Shown here piece after piece: positions 1 to 12,830 of a stretch of DNA of 64,000 nucleotides. The notes under the pieces are model-generated. The model saw only the letters and a list, made by a program, of their open reading frames with translations. It was not told the origin of the DNA and did not search any database. Source of the stretch: Camarhynchus parvulus (Eukaryota > Chordata > Aves > Passeriformes > Thraupidae); NCBI RefSeq assembly GCF_901933205.1, contig NC_044571.1, positions 76,571,689-76,635,688 on the forward strand, read 5' to 3'. Every line of letters begins with the position of its first letter. Position 1 is the first letter of the stretch. A program made the position numbers and the translations under genes.

Positions 1-2162
1 TCGAGATATAAACTGTCATGGTTGCAATGCCTCACCACATTGGGGAGGATCTCATATTGGTCCATATTGGTCTAGAGGCAGAAGTAAATTTTTGTGTGGC
101 ATTAGCTATGTCACACCTACAGACTGGTGACGTGGTAGCTATGCAATCATTCAAAGATATCTGCTGTTGTAATTATAATGGGAAATTCTAATGCTAAAAT
201 CTGGCTCTTGTTTCCTGTTTGAGAAGGTCAAAGCAGCATTAGAGCATTCACATGGCACACAGCTACAAGTTTACTATTTGTCTTCATACCAACTTCTCTC
301 ATCAGCATAGAGACAAGAACATGATACTTCTTCAGTGATATAATTTCCTTATTTGCCTAAATTCTACTTCCCTTCTCAAACTTACTTGCTTCTAATTCTT
401 TCTTCCCTAACTCTTCTTTTCTGCACAAAATAGTATGTTATGGTATTCTTAAGATGTTAAGATGTTGCCACATCTCACTTCTTCCCTAAACTTACCTATG
501 AAGTGCATTATTGATGATAGCATGGAGTTGGGAACACAGAAAATGGGATGAAAAAGTTACTGACTCACTGGGGATAACCTGCTGCCAGATATGCAGTTGT
601 GTCCTGTAATTATAAAGCTAGACTAATCAGAAAACACTCCCTATTTTATAATTTTATATAGTTGCGCTGTAGCAAGCTCCCTTCTCAGCATGACAGGGAG
701 GAGTACTGAATCAACAAAGACCTCACTGCTTACTGTATAATCACATCTCACTTTTGCCCACAGAATTATTTCCAGAAATTTAAAAGAATTTAAATCTATT
801 TTTAATAACTTTACTTGTGTACTCTGAATCTATTAGACCAGGCAACTACTTGCCAGGGACCTGGCAAGGCTAAGCTAAGTATCTAAAGGAGGTAGTGTGA
901 ATGTGTCCTTAGAGCAGGTAGTGACAGATGGCACAAGTTTGCCCATCATTTTGCAGTTCACTGTGTTGGCATCTCTCTTTCCCTGTCTTCAGAGGTCTGG
1001 GAAAGGACACAGTCAGGGATCAGAGGCAATGAAAAGAAAGATATTTTTCCTAGGGATCCAGAGAGGACTACATACAGGTTTATTGAAACCTGATGAAAGA
1101 TTGCTGAACTAAGAGCCAACCTGAAGGGAAGGATGAGCCTTCCTAGGACGCAGTGAATGAGGATAACCTGTTTATAGTTTCACCTTTCTGCTGCCAAGTT
1201 TTCTCAATTTAAAAAATGGCCCTTGATTTTACTTCATTTCTAAAAAAACATAGCTCCTGTGGTTCAAAGATTTTTGGTGATTTAAGCATGCTCGCTTTGA
1301 TGAAAATTGCAGTCAAATCCTCAGAACTCTGTTTGACTCATGCTCCTATCACACTTGAATTCCTGCTGAACTGATATTACGCTTATAACCTCATTCATAA
1401 TTTTTTCCCTTATTTTTGAGTGTTCGAACTCAGACCCTTTGCAGCGCTCTTCACATAGTTGCTTGGATATGATTATAGAATTGTTTATGGATTTTGGAAA
1501 AGTAGTATGTAAAGAGCAATTGGCCTTTTAAATCAAGATTTCACTGCTTCTTCCGTGAATAGCTGGCAAAAACAAATTGCTTTTTATAAGGAAATTTTAT
1601 TTGCTGTTTTATTGAGAGTAGAAACCTAAGCTGCTATGTAGTAGTGGAGCTGTGGAAGGGAACACAGTGAGGTGGGGTCTTTGCTACAAGGATCAGACAA
1701 AAACATCCCTTTGAGAGTGGGCTATGGTTTAAAACCTTCAAAAGTAGGAAGTATTGACCTTGATAAGGCTTAGTGATACACAGAAATATATGTATATTCA
1801 AGGTGCTGCTTGACATGTTCCAAGCTCATAGATGGACTTTTATTTATGGACATTTATAAAGCACTCCAACTTATGGGCCTATCTTTACTGTGGAAACACT
1901 TTGATTTATATCTTCAAATATAGAATCTAAGGAGATTCATACTCAAATACAGACTGATAGCATGAATTGTGAAATATCTGAGCTAAATGAAATTAGCTCA
2001 ATTAGCATATGTTTATAATGTGGTAACATTACCTTTATGAGCCCTGTACCACCAATTGTCCACTTGGAACATGTTCCAATACTTAAAGTAAACTTAGAAG
2101 AAAGGTGAGAACACATTTTTAATGGGCCCTGTAGTGATAGGGCAGTGTGCAACGACTTTAAA

Positions 2163-2350
2163 TAAAAAAAGGGGAGGTTAGAACTGTGTATAAGGAAGAA
2201 ATTTTTCATGATGAGGGTGGTGAAGGACTGGAAAAGGCTGCTCAGAGAGTTGGTAGAGAACCAGTCCCTGGAAACATTCAAGGTCAGGTTTGATGGAGCC
2301 CTGGGCAGCCTGATCTAGCTGAAGGCGTCCCTACTCATTGCAAGGGATAC
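2163..2350 (+). mobile_element. CR1 LINE 3' fragment
   Basis: The run around 2190-2330 (gaagaaatttttcatgatga, ggtggtgaaggactggaaaa, aaacattcaaggtcaggttt, gatggagccctgggcagcct) follows the 3' untranslated end of avian CR1 elements. It is 5'-truncated and diverged, and the terminal octamer repeat is not clearly preserved. It is antisense to CNTN3. Confidence 0.88.
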
Positions 2351-4769
2351 TAGGGCGTCAATTTTGGTCTGATTTCTTCTATCATTCTAGGAAAATAGGA
2401 AAATAGTTGGTAGAAAAGAAGAAAATAGTCTTAAAATAAATTACAATGTAAAAGGTTTTGCCTCATATGAAAGGAGATGCAATGAATGCAGAACAAATGC
2501 TCAGAAATTTGAGTTTAGCTGCTTCTGTGATCCAAGAAGGGAAGACACATTCTACACCTGTAGTCTGTAGTGGAACAAATGAACAGCCTACTTCTTCAGC
2601 TGCTCAGTAGGGACATGAGCAGCAGATAAATCAGTTGGCTAATCAGTTGGTCCTACTGCCAAACATGAAATAAGTATGGATTTGGGGAAATTATCAGTTC
2701 AAAGAGGTCATTAGGGAACATTATACCTGTGTGAAGAGTTTGAGACCTCTGAGTAATTTATGAACCATGGTCCATTGACCATTTTTTCATAGACTACTCT
2801 TTCTACCTAATTGTGATTTGTATCTAAAAGCTTTTTTTGGTCAGTATGGAATTAGTTGTATTTATACTTTGTTTCTTCACATTTGGTATTTATTTAAAGA
2901 AGAAAGTAATGACTACAATACCATGAATATCTTACCTTAGGCTTCATGGTTAAGCAAAGGAAATTATTAAGAGGGTTATTTTTCTTATCCCTGCACAGTA
3001 AAGGTACAAGAAAACTTTATTGTTACTTTCTAACCAATTTCTTGCAAGGGCCAGGCACTTTTCTGGGTTTCACCTAGGAAGGACAGCAGATATGAGAAGA
3101 ATGGTGAGGGATAATTGGGATGAAGAAAATGTTGGACATTCTTTTGCTGCCTGTGCACCCTTAGAATGAATTCTAGCTCTTTCCTGAACTCCTCTAGAAT
3201 ATGGACTCTGATTCAAAATTTACAATTAGTAAAGAGGGCAAGGCAGTGTAAAATAATCAAAGAATAACACACTACACACTGAAGCACTTAGGCAATGTTG
3301 CCATAAAAAAAATAAAACAAAAAGCAAAGGGTGAGATGAAAGATTCGTGTTCACTGTGACTATAAAGAAACATTATAGCTGCAAGCTAATACCACGTCTT
3401 CTACAGCTATTTTCATCTCAAAATAAGAATGTTTATGCTGTTGATATTATACATAATTTTAACCTCAAAGCTCTAAGTTCACCACAAAACAAGGGGCTTT
3501 GAGATAAGATATAAGTTTAATCCCATTGGATACTTTTCTGATCTGGTTTCAAATCTGAGTGTTTGAAGATATAGGGTTTGAGATCTTGCTTAAGCTCAGC
3601 TATGCTTTAATTCTTACAGCTGCATGATCAGTCAAGTTTTTGTATTTTCTCTTTCTTTTTTCCTAGGTTGTCTTTGATCCAATTATAATTTTCCATTTAA
3701 AGATGAATCTTTGTAGTTCTAAGAATACTTGGAGAAGGCAAGTAGTCTTTCCTGTACCACAATAATGACAAAACCTTCCTTTCTGTTTTGCTTTTGCTTT
3801 ACTATAGAAATTTAACCAGGTTGTAGGCAGCACATAAGCCTAACAAACCCTTAGAGAAATTTGTGTCCAAGTTCACCTTCTGGGAATAGGTACATTCTGA
3901 AATAAATTTTTGGCTGATGTTCAGCCCGAATTTCAAACTCAATCAGAATTCAGTAGTCCACTATTTACTTGTTTATAATCAAGAGAAAAATGTAGACCAT
4001 CAAGAAATTTTTGGATGCAACACAGGTCTTGAACCATATTCTTAGCTGTGATGGTACAAATGTGTGTTTGAAGTACAAATTATACTGGTTTCCTACCCAT
4101 GTGTGTGCAAATATGCATGATGGAAAAATGGAAAATATTTTAGTACCAGATAATTAATGTTTAGAGGATATTCAAGTATTCTAGGGATACTAGTCTGATA
4201 TCTAACTCCATAGAATTAGCCAAGGTTCAAATTTACTACAGGATGTTATTTTTCTTTGTCCCAGATTTCTGGAATTCCTTTAGCTTTTAACAAAAATTAG
4301 CATATTTTAAAATATTTTTAGTTTTCAACAGTCTGCATCACTAGTCATATAAAAAGTGTGGAATATTTCCAGTTTGGCCACTAAGTTGAAGTAGTTTCTA
4401 TGAGATGGGATGAAAGAAAAGAATAAAATTTGGGATCAAAAACAGGGACTTCAAAAATTAATTTCATAGGTTTTTGTCTAACTAAGCTTTATAGCAAGTA
4501 CAAAAACTGACTTCCAAAGAAATAGCGCCAAGCCTTACTTCCTCCTCTTTATAACTCATTTTATACAACAATATACTTATGTATGGAAATTTGTCTAAAT
4601 AAATCGTTGGTGCTTGAACAGAAATCCTGAATTGTTATTGGAGTAATATTTTCATGTGGAAAACATTGCCTGTTGGGAAAAAGTTACCATCTTTATCAGA
4701 AAATATTAAATAAAATAAATTTAAAATATTTCCATTTAAATTAGGCCTGTGTTAGTTGAGATTTACAGA

Positions 4770-5155
4770 TTAATTGGTTCATTTAAGGCAATATGCCTCT
4801 TTCTAATTAATTACAGAATTACCATTTTCATCTTTTTAAATGCCAAATTAATTAATCACCATGTTTAAACAACTAATGTCTTGGCAATTAAATAATGACT
4901 TGTGCTTCATTGTATGGAGCTACACTAGTTCTTGGTCTTCATGTTGGGACACTAGCCATAAGATTCCATTTCATTTGATCTAATTAATAGGAAACTGTTA
5001 AAATTAAACACACAAATGCAGAAATTCAATTTAAAGGTTCATAAGCCTGATCAAAGAAACAAAGACGTAGACAAATGCACTGGAAAACATCTGCTTAAAA
5101 TGGAAACAGGGCTGATTGTTAAAAATATCTTGCAAAGCAGAGGCATATTTAATTA
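4770..5155. promoter_or_regulatory. Cluster of TAATTA homeodomain-type sites (candidate regulatory element)
   Basis: Five TAATTA cores occur at 4804, 4808, 4849, 4981 and 5150, with related TTAATTG (4770) and CAATTA (near 4885) words. In AT-rich DNA of this composition I would expect less than one exact TAATTA in this length. TAATTA is the shared core for many homeodomain and LIM-homeodomain factors. Whether this is a real enhancer cannot be told from one sequence. Confidence 0.3.
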
Positions 5156-8100
5156 GCATTTGCTATATACAGCTCTGAAACTTATGGAAAAATTGTGTAT
5201 ATTCTAATTCTGAGTGTCTCTGGATCTTACTTTCCCATTTCACAATTTCACTGTGGATCACTTCCTTTCATAAATTTGAGGCAGAACAACAATAGGTGTT
5301 TCCATCCAATTATCCAAAACTCATTATTAAGGGTTTATGATATTCTTATGTTTTTATTTTGTTTTCCAGTGGCATGGGAGGATGGACTACTTAATTCGAA
5401 CAAAGTTTACTGATACTTGATTTTTGTTTAAAAACCCCAACAATTCTGAATCAGCAGATTGCTTTTGTGCTTCAGTGTTTTCTAACACAGCTTCAGCACA
5501 CTTGGTATCAGAACAAGCAATCTGAAAGTGGATTTACTGTCTTGTGAGTCACAGCCACAGGAGGACCTTCTCAAAAGCAACAAAATTTCACCAGTGTGGA
5601 GCACTGCTACTACAGCTCCTATTGCTCTCCTGAACTCTCTATTTGACTGACTTTCTAATTTTAATAGAATAGATTTGAACTCAGTTCATGTAGGGAGTGA
5701 AATCTGGCTTGTACCACATTATGGGAGTTTGGATGTATACACGTATTATTTAAAATCAATATGTTAACATAGTAGGAAAAAATATTTCATTTTAACATAC
5801 TAATGGAATTTTCCCCTAATGGATGCTTTTCACATTTGATACAAAATTCTTCTTGGTAATAGCTAAGATATCTTATTTAATGAATGTAATAACTGCTTTA
5901 AGTTTTCCTTTCACCTTCCTGCCTTTGACAGAGAAACTTCCTCTGTTTCAAAGTGGAAAAGACTGACAAGCCAGTGGGACATGATAACTTTCTCATCATT
6001 ATTACAAAAAATTCAATATTATAGTTCAATTTCAAAAGTTTTTGAGATGCAAAACACCTGTAATATGCACAGTGAAGATGTAGTCAGAAGAAGCCCGGTG
6101 GTAACAAATTTACCTGAGTGCTATAGGCTGTTCAGTGGTTCTACTTGGAACTGGACAATCACCCTGCCAATGAATATAAATACATGGTTCTGTCATTATT
6201 GTCATACACACTTAAATACTTTTGGTGTTCCAAAAAGCCCTGCTTCCAGCCACCACAGTATTTGTTTTTAAATTTATATAAGAAAACACTTTTGTGATAC
6301 TTTTGGGAGGAAAAGTAAAATACTTCCCCTTCCAGCCTGTCTATTCCCTCAAAATGGGTACAATTAAATCTTGTAATAGGCAGACCACATGCATGGCATT
6401 TAACACCTTGATATTAGAGCCTGAATTCAGCACATATGCTCAGAATAAGCTATGGATGGAAAAAATTTTCACCTTTGTGTTCATTACTGTCTTTCTACCA
6501 AATAGAGAATCCTGTGAATGGAGCTCACATATTTTTTGTAATCCATCATGTGGTAACTATGGCAGCACCTGCTTCTATTTAACCGTGGCTTCTTTCAATA
6601 AGTATTAATATGAAGCAATACCACAACTAGTTGATTTGTAGAGACCCATCAATCTAGAAGACAAAAAACCAGTAGCTCCCTATAGATTTGGAATATCTAC
6701 AGAAAGTAATCCCAAAACTTTATTTAATTTTTGACTGTATTATTTGGCTAACAAAGGAATTTTCCTTTCCCTTGCACTATTTCTATCCTTAGACCTTCAT
6801 TGTGCAGTAATTCTGGATTAAAAATTCAGTCATGCAATAACTAAGGATTTCCCACAATCCTTTCATAAATATTTTCTAAAAATATGTTGATTTTTCTTCT
6901 TAGGTTCATTCTAATTAATGTATTTAGGGTAAAGACAAAGTCATCTGTTTTCTCCTTTGAACACAACAAAAAGTCTTTTGTGCATTATTATAAAAAGGAG
7001 ATAGACAATAGAGAGAGGGGTTCCTTTCCTTCCTAGATTTAAATACCTGTTGTTAGTACAGATGTGTGGGGTGTGATTATATAAATAGACTTTTCTACAT
7101 TTATTAAACATACATTTTATCTTTATAAAGCACAGAAACATTTTTGTTTGAAAGCAGCTGTCTAGTTCAAGCTCAAAAGAAAAGAATCCAGAATTTCAAT
7201 ATCTGCAGTGACATAAAAAGGTCTCTACCATTGCATGAGAAATAAAAAAAATCACTCTGAGAGATTGATAAAGTGTATGCTCAAACATGGAAATAGAAGT
7301 GTCATCTTCATTTATTATTTTCAACTAAAAAATAAGTAATATTCAAGGACTGAGCAACCTAATTCAAATTCCCAGCAGTGGTACATACATGATTTTGCCA
7401 GACCCAGCTGAGTAAACTAAATAAATTGTTTCTAAAGTTAACTCAATAAAAGAGAAATCTGTGGGCACAGAACAGTGTATTTGTAACTGCATAGATAATG
7501 GTGACAAATAAGTCACATACTGAAATCAAATAAATCTTGAGCAGTAATGAACAATGAACTGAATCTTATAGCACATTAAGGAACCTACCCAACAAAGTGA
7601 ATGAGGTGCCATTATGTTAGACATATTTGAACTAAACCCAGACAAATGACCATGCATTCGAAAGTTTGAAACCAAATTACACCATGCTGAAAACAAAGGG
7701 TGCAGAAACATCTGGAATATGTACTGATTGTTCATAGATTAGATATATACAAAACATTCCTTAGGATATATGCATTTTCTCTTCCTCTCTTTCTGTAATT
7801 TCTACATCTAGACATCTATTTAAGCCACAGTTAAATCTGTGTTTTTCTTCTGACTGCTTCCTTGTTCACTTGCTTCTTTGTCTTTTGAAACTTTTCATCT
7901 TTGACTACCATTAGAGGGATGCAACTCCTCCTCTGAATCCATGATTATTGCTTTCCTAAAAATAAGGGATAGCTGGAAGAGCATTTAAGAAGGGAAAGAA
8001 ATGGACAGTTTGATGTTCAGAAAGGAGTGAGTGGCTAAAATGAGGAATTTTGGACCATGCCAAAGACTGCTCACATACAGCTAGGCAGATGGATGGGCAG

Positions 8101-8362
8101 ACTGGCATTTATACTAAATTGTATGTATCTGCAAATATGAAGAATGAAAAGGAAGATTGGGTTTGAGAAGTTTGAGAACAGATATTCAAACTCGGCACTC
8201 AGTCATGCAACTTAGATGACTGCCTCAGTCCTGGCATGTCTTGACACTTTCTCTGACTTTTGATACTAAAAATAATAAAGAGAAATCACTGTGATATTAC
8301 CTGCCTCAGCATCCAGCGAAGTTTATATGAGTCGTACTCATATAGGCAGGAATTCTCTCCAT

Positions 8363-8402
8363 TAAAAAAGAAAAAAGGAAAAAATAGAAAAAAAAAGAGA
8401 AA
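8363..8402 (+). repeat. A-rich tract
   Basis: Runs of A broken by single G or GG. It causes the lysine-rich end of a chance open frame here. Confidence 0.85.
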
Positions 8403-8530
8403 TATTTTATGCTGTTCTAAAACCCTGTCTTGGACTTTCTGCTCCTCACCACACTCAAAAAAGTAAAAATTGCATAAAAAATGCAGATCTTTTTAATTTC
8501 ACCGTGTGTTAATCTAGGACAGAAGTCTGC

Positions 8531-8557
8531 AACTTTGCTATCATTAATAGCAAAGTT
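8531..8557. repeat. Perfect hairpin, 11-bp arms and 5-nt loop
   Basis: AACTTTGCTAT (8531-8541) is followed by CATTA and then the exact reverse complement ATAGCAAAGTT (8547-8557). No flanking small-RNA gene features were recognised. Confidence 0.9.
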
Positions 8558-10528
8558 ATTAAACCTATTAAAGCATTAAAACTATCATTATACAATGGTG
8601 CTGGAAACAGCATATGTTGTGCAAACAAAAACTAGGAATAACTTAATTTCTTGAACTGAGACTTGGGGGATGTATCCTCTTTTGATGAGTTTCAGTGACT
8701 TTATAAAGCCTTTTTCCAATCACAAAGCAACAAAAGATGAAAAAGTGCATATCCTTGAGCTCCAAGATGAATAGATCAGCACCTCAGCCTGTAAAATTTT
8801 AAAGCTAGATTTGAGCTGTGTATATAGAATATTATCAAAAAAGGAGGGGGGGGGAAGTAGTTTCAGCTTATTTTATTTGCTGTAACTTTAAAAAATACCA
8901 TCTGTAATTGGGCTAGAATTAGATATAGACAACATATATTTAAGGTAAGTTTTTTTTTTATGGTCTTTTTGAACAATTAACACTCCTTACAGAAAAACCT
9001 AGATAATCCAGAAAATTTGGCACCACAGTAATAATTACAGAAGTATGATAACCTTAGTGCCCATATACTGCTCAATCCAATTAACAAAGAAAAAATTACT
9101 TCTATCATGTCTAAATCATTGATGAACAATGGATAATATCACAAGATGTTCAATGCACTTTGACTGTAAATAATAGTTCCTTGTCATTCCAGTGAGAACA
9201 GTTGAAGGAAGGGGGCTTGGCACATATGGGACAATGCTGAAGACTTTCTTTTAAGAAGTTAGAGAAGGGAAAATGTCACAGCAGACTGTTTAGAGCAATA
9301 CTTCAAGCTACAATAGAGCTTTATCCCTGAAGTTCTATTAAAATTTAATAAATTAGTATATTTTGAAATGTGGATATTGTTGTACAATTAAATATCTAAT
9401 CCTTCACCGACTCTTTCAAAACCAATATTTTCTGTTATAGTCTGTTATGATAAACTCTACAATGAGAAGATCTGGAGTATCACAGATGACAATGGACATG
9501 GAAACTGATTTTTCATCACAAAAGCTGACTAAAACAGATTGCACTCTGAACAGAACTGAACATCTTTAACCAGAACATCATTGACTCCACTTTTCTGAGT
9601 AAAATTAGAAATCAAAATGTTAAATCTGTAAAATTCTCAAAAATTACATTGCTGGCAAATTAATTTGTATTTGTTTATCTAGGCATATTTGTGTGCATGG
9701 CTGTGTATATCTTATAAAACTGCCTCTTGAAGAAAAGGTAAATCAAATCATTGTGGTTTTGATAACGAACCAAAGAAAAGAGATTTAGCCAGGTGATCAT
9801 TTAATCCTAAACCTTTCTTGACTGGCAGTTTAGTGCACATTCATTGTTGGGAAGACATTTCATGCCAGGAAAATCAACATTCCAATAGTAGTCAGTCATC
9901 AACTGGGCAGCTGAAGTGCAAAATGATCAATGTTGAGCTAAATATTTAGTGAATTCTTGAGTGCCTACTTATTTAATTCAGCCAAGTAATCTCTGCCCAG
10001 CAACTCTAAGGTCAAAGCTATTGAATACATCTGCTTGTTGTTTAAACTTTGCCAGAGTACAGTTGTTTCCATGTGAGGAAAGTGAGTAGATCATCCAGCA
10101 TCTCGAGGAAGGAAGGAAGGTAAGAGCTGAAGTGTCAAAAGAGGTGGCTCCAATTTAGCAGCTGCAAATCTATGACCAACTTCTGGGGCACAACAGTTTG
10201 CTTCCCACACTCAGAAGAGCCTAATGAGATTTATCCATCTCAAATAGTCTAGGCTTTCAGTTTCTTTACTGAAATTCTTATAGTTTCTTACACTCCCATC
10301 AGTGAGGCGCAGAACTTATAATGTCAGTGTGAACTTCAGGGCTACCATAACTCAAGTCCATAGTGCTTGAAAGGTCTGGAAGACAGGGAAAACACAGTGT
10401 CTTCTGTCTGTTATATAGATATAAATTTATGCTTTTGTTCTCTTTGTCCCACTCTAACACATGACATAAGTGTTTTAGGTCCCCTGAAACTCTGAGTCTA
10501 AAAGCGCTGGCTAACATTCTATTTGTAG

Positions 10529-10746
10529 TTATATATATTTATATCTATATCTAATCTATATCTATCTAGATCTATATCATCTATATCATCTATATCATCT
10601 ATATCATATATCTATCTATATCTATATCTATATCTATATCTATATCTATATCTATATCTATATCTATATATCATCTATATCTATATCATCTATATCTATA
10701 TCTATATCTATATCTATATCTATATCTATACCTATATCTATATCTA
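10529..10746 (+). repeat. TATATC/ATCTAT hexanucleotide microsatellite
   Basis: About 218 nt consist of TATATC-type units mixed with ATC-ATCTAT and TAATC variants. The purest run is about 10611-10668, with roughly nine consecutive units. The array is probably length-polymorphic. Confidence 0.97.
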
Positions 10747-12694
10747 ATCTCACCTTATTAGACCCTTCTACTGAGATTAGTTCTTTTATGACTGCATTGT
10801 TTTTGGTTTGTTTGTTTTTATTCTTTTATTTTTTTTTAATTTCTCAACAAATATTTTTCTGAGACCATTTTTCAGTTGCTTATCAAATTGCTCTCCTTGT
10901 TTTATTTAACTGTGGAAATGGCTGAGGCTTTCAAATATAATCTAACGGATTCTATGAAATAATATAAAATTGTTTCGAACACATTGTTCATTTTGACCCC
11001 ACTGTCTGCAGTACACTGTTTCATTTTTTAATCTCTAAGATTTGCATTTCTGTTAAGTGATGTAGTAAAAATCAGTGAAGAATATAGTAATTACCTTCAT
11101 TTGAATGCATACACTAATGACTAATAATTTATTCTCATGCAGTAGCAAATGAGTATAGCTGACATTAAAATACTGCATTATTGCATTAAATCTGTGATTT
11201 TGCACAGAAACTCATTACATTCTTGTGTATTCCACCTACAAAGTTTAGATTTATTATTTATGAATTTGATTCCTCCTTCAACATAAAATATTAAGAATGG
11301 TTCTGTAAGTCACTGAGGGAAAGAATCCATTTTCATCCAAGACATATGCATGAGTAAAACAAAAGAAAATTAAAACAGTGGCAAAAAGCACTTTTTGCTT
11401 GACAATGTAATTTTTTCCCTAATTTTTGGCAAGAACTTTAAAAAGAAACATATTTGGTTTTTTTCAGTCAACATATTATTAAATTGCTAAAACAGACTGA
11501 TGTCTAAACCCAGTATTTTTCAAGGATTCTCTGCTTCCCCACTTCTATACTTCTATTATCAAGGTCATGGATGGGTTTTGCTGCTGTTTATCATGCTCCA
11601 GGAATACAGCAATTGCCTGATGAATAAAATGCGAAGAATGACAGGCACATGGAGTTAGACCTTTGGAAAGGTGTATGTACTTCATTTAGTAAGGATATCA
11701 GCTACTCCCAAGGCTCAGATGACTGCAGCAGAATTTGTCTTTGATCCAAAGCAAAGAATTGAGAGGACTTAAAAGCAGCATGCTTCAGTGCTGTCTTGCT
11801 GTCTGAAACGGCCACTCCACTCCAGCTCGTCCACACCCGCAGTAATTGACAAAAATCATGCAACACTTGACTGCTTTCTCCCTTCCAGACTACAAAGGAG
11901 AAAATTGAACAGTGTCTTTGCTAAGTACCTCCTGGTTAAAAGTAAGGAAGGTTATGGAAAGAGGAGCTCTGGTTCCTTTATAGTCTGTGCTGTGTGTCTA
12001 GCAGCTCCATTTTTGCCTTATCAAAACTAATTCAGCTTCTCAAAGAGGTACAAAGGGGCAAACCTGTAAAAGGATTAATATAATCATATTCAAATGGAAC
12101 TCAGTTATAGACTTTGGTGTTTGAAACCAGGTGAGTTCAATGAAAACAAAAAGGAACAAATGCAACTGGAGGTACCAGAGCTAGGTAGTGCACTCCACTT
12201 CTGTCCCTCTTGGTGCTGGTTTTCCTCTGGTGCTGGCTGAATCAGGTACTAAAGAACCAAATGTTTTGAAGATGCTCTGAATCTCTCATTGTTTCTTAGA
12301 CTAATTCTTTATCTAGTGTCAGTGCCAACCTGATGCCCACTGTGCCCATGAAGGCAGCCTGAGCTCAGCCTGTCCCTGTGACACCAAGCTGCTGCACTGT
12401 GGGGCAGAATGAGCATCTCATATTGTCATGCACTGTTGGTGGGTTCTGTGCCAGTCACTAAATTCTGAAAAAAAATGCCATTACTGCATAAGCACATGCT
12501 CTTGAAAATAAGTGTGCATTTTTGGCTTTGCATGCAAGAATCAAAATAGACGAAAATTGGAGGGCCCTGCCTGATCTTGCTATTCTTTCCACGTTGCCAC
12601 AGTCTTGCAGCTTTGTAAGGTATCAATATTTCCTTATCTGTGCTGTGTCAGAGGGCTATCAATAAAAATAGTTATGTAGGAGTAGCAATTAGAA

Positions 12695-12830
12695 ATAGCC
12701 TTATAATAATAGCAATATTATTATAATTAATAATATATTTATATAAATAATATATACATTTATATATTTATGTATATTTATATTATTATAATGTATAATT
12801 ATAATATTATTATAATGTATAAATGTAACA
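12695..12830 (+). repeat. AT-rich low-complexity tract
   Basis: Nearly pure A/T with repeated ATTATTATAAT and TATATTTAT words and several short self-complementary stretches. No coding or repeat-family identity. Confidence 0.9.

Noticed and set aside
12320..12420. Possible CR1 word gacaccaagctgctgcactg
   Set aside because: Only one short word resembles CR1 and the flanks do not continue the match.
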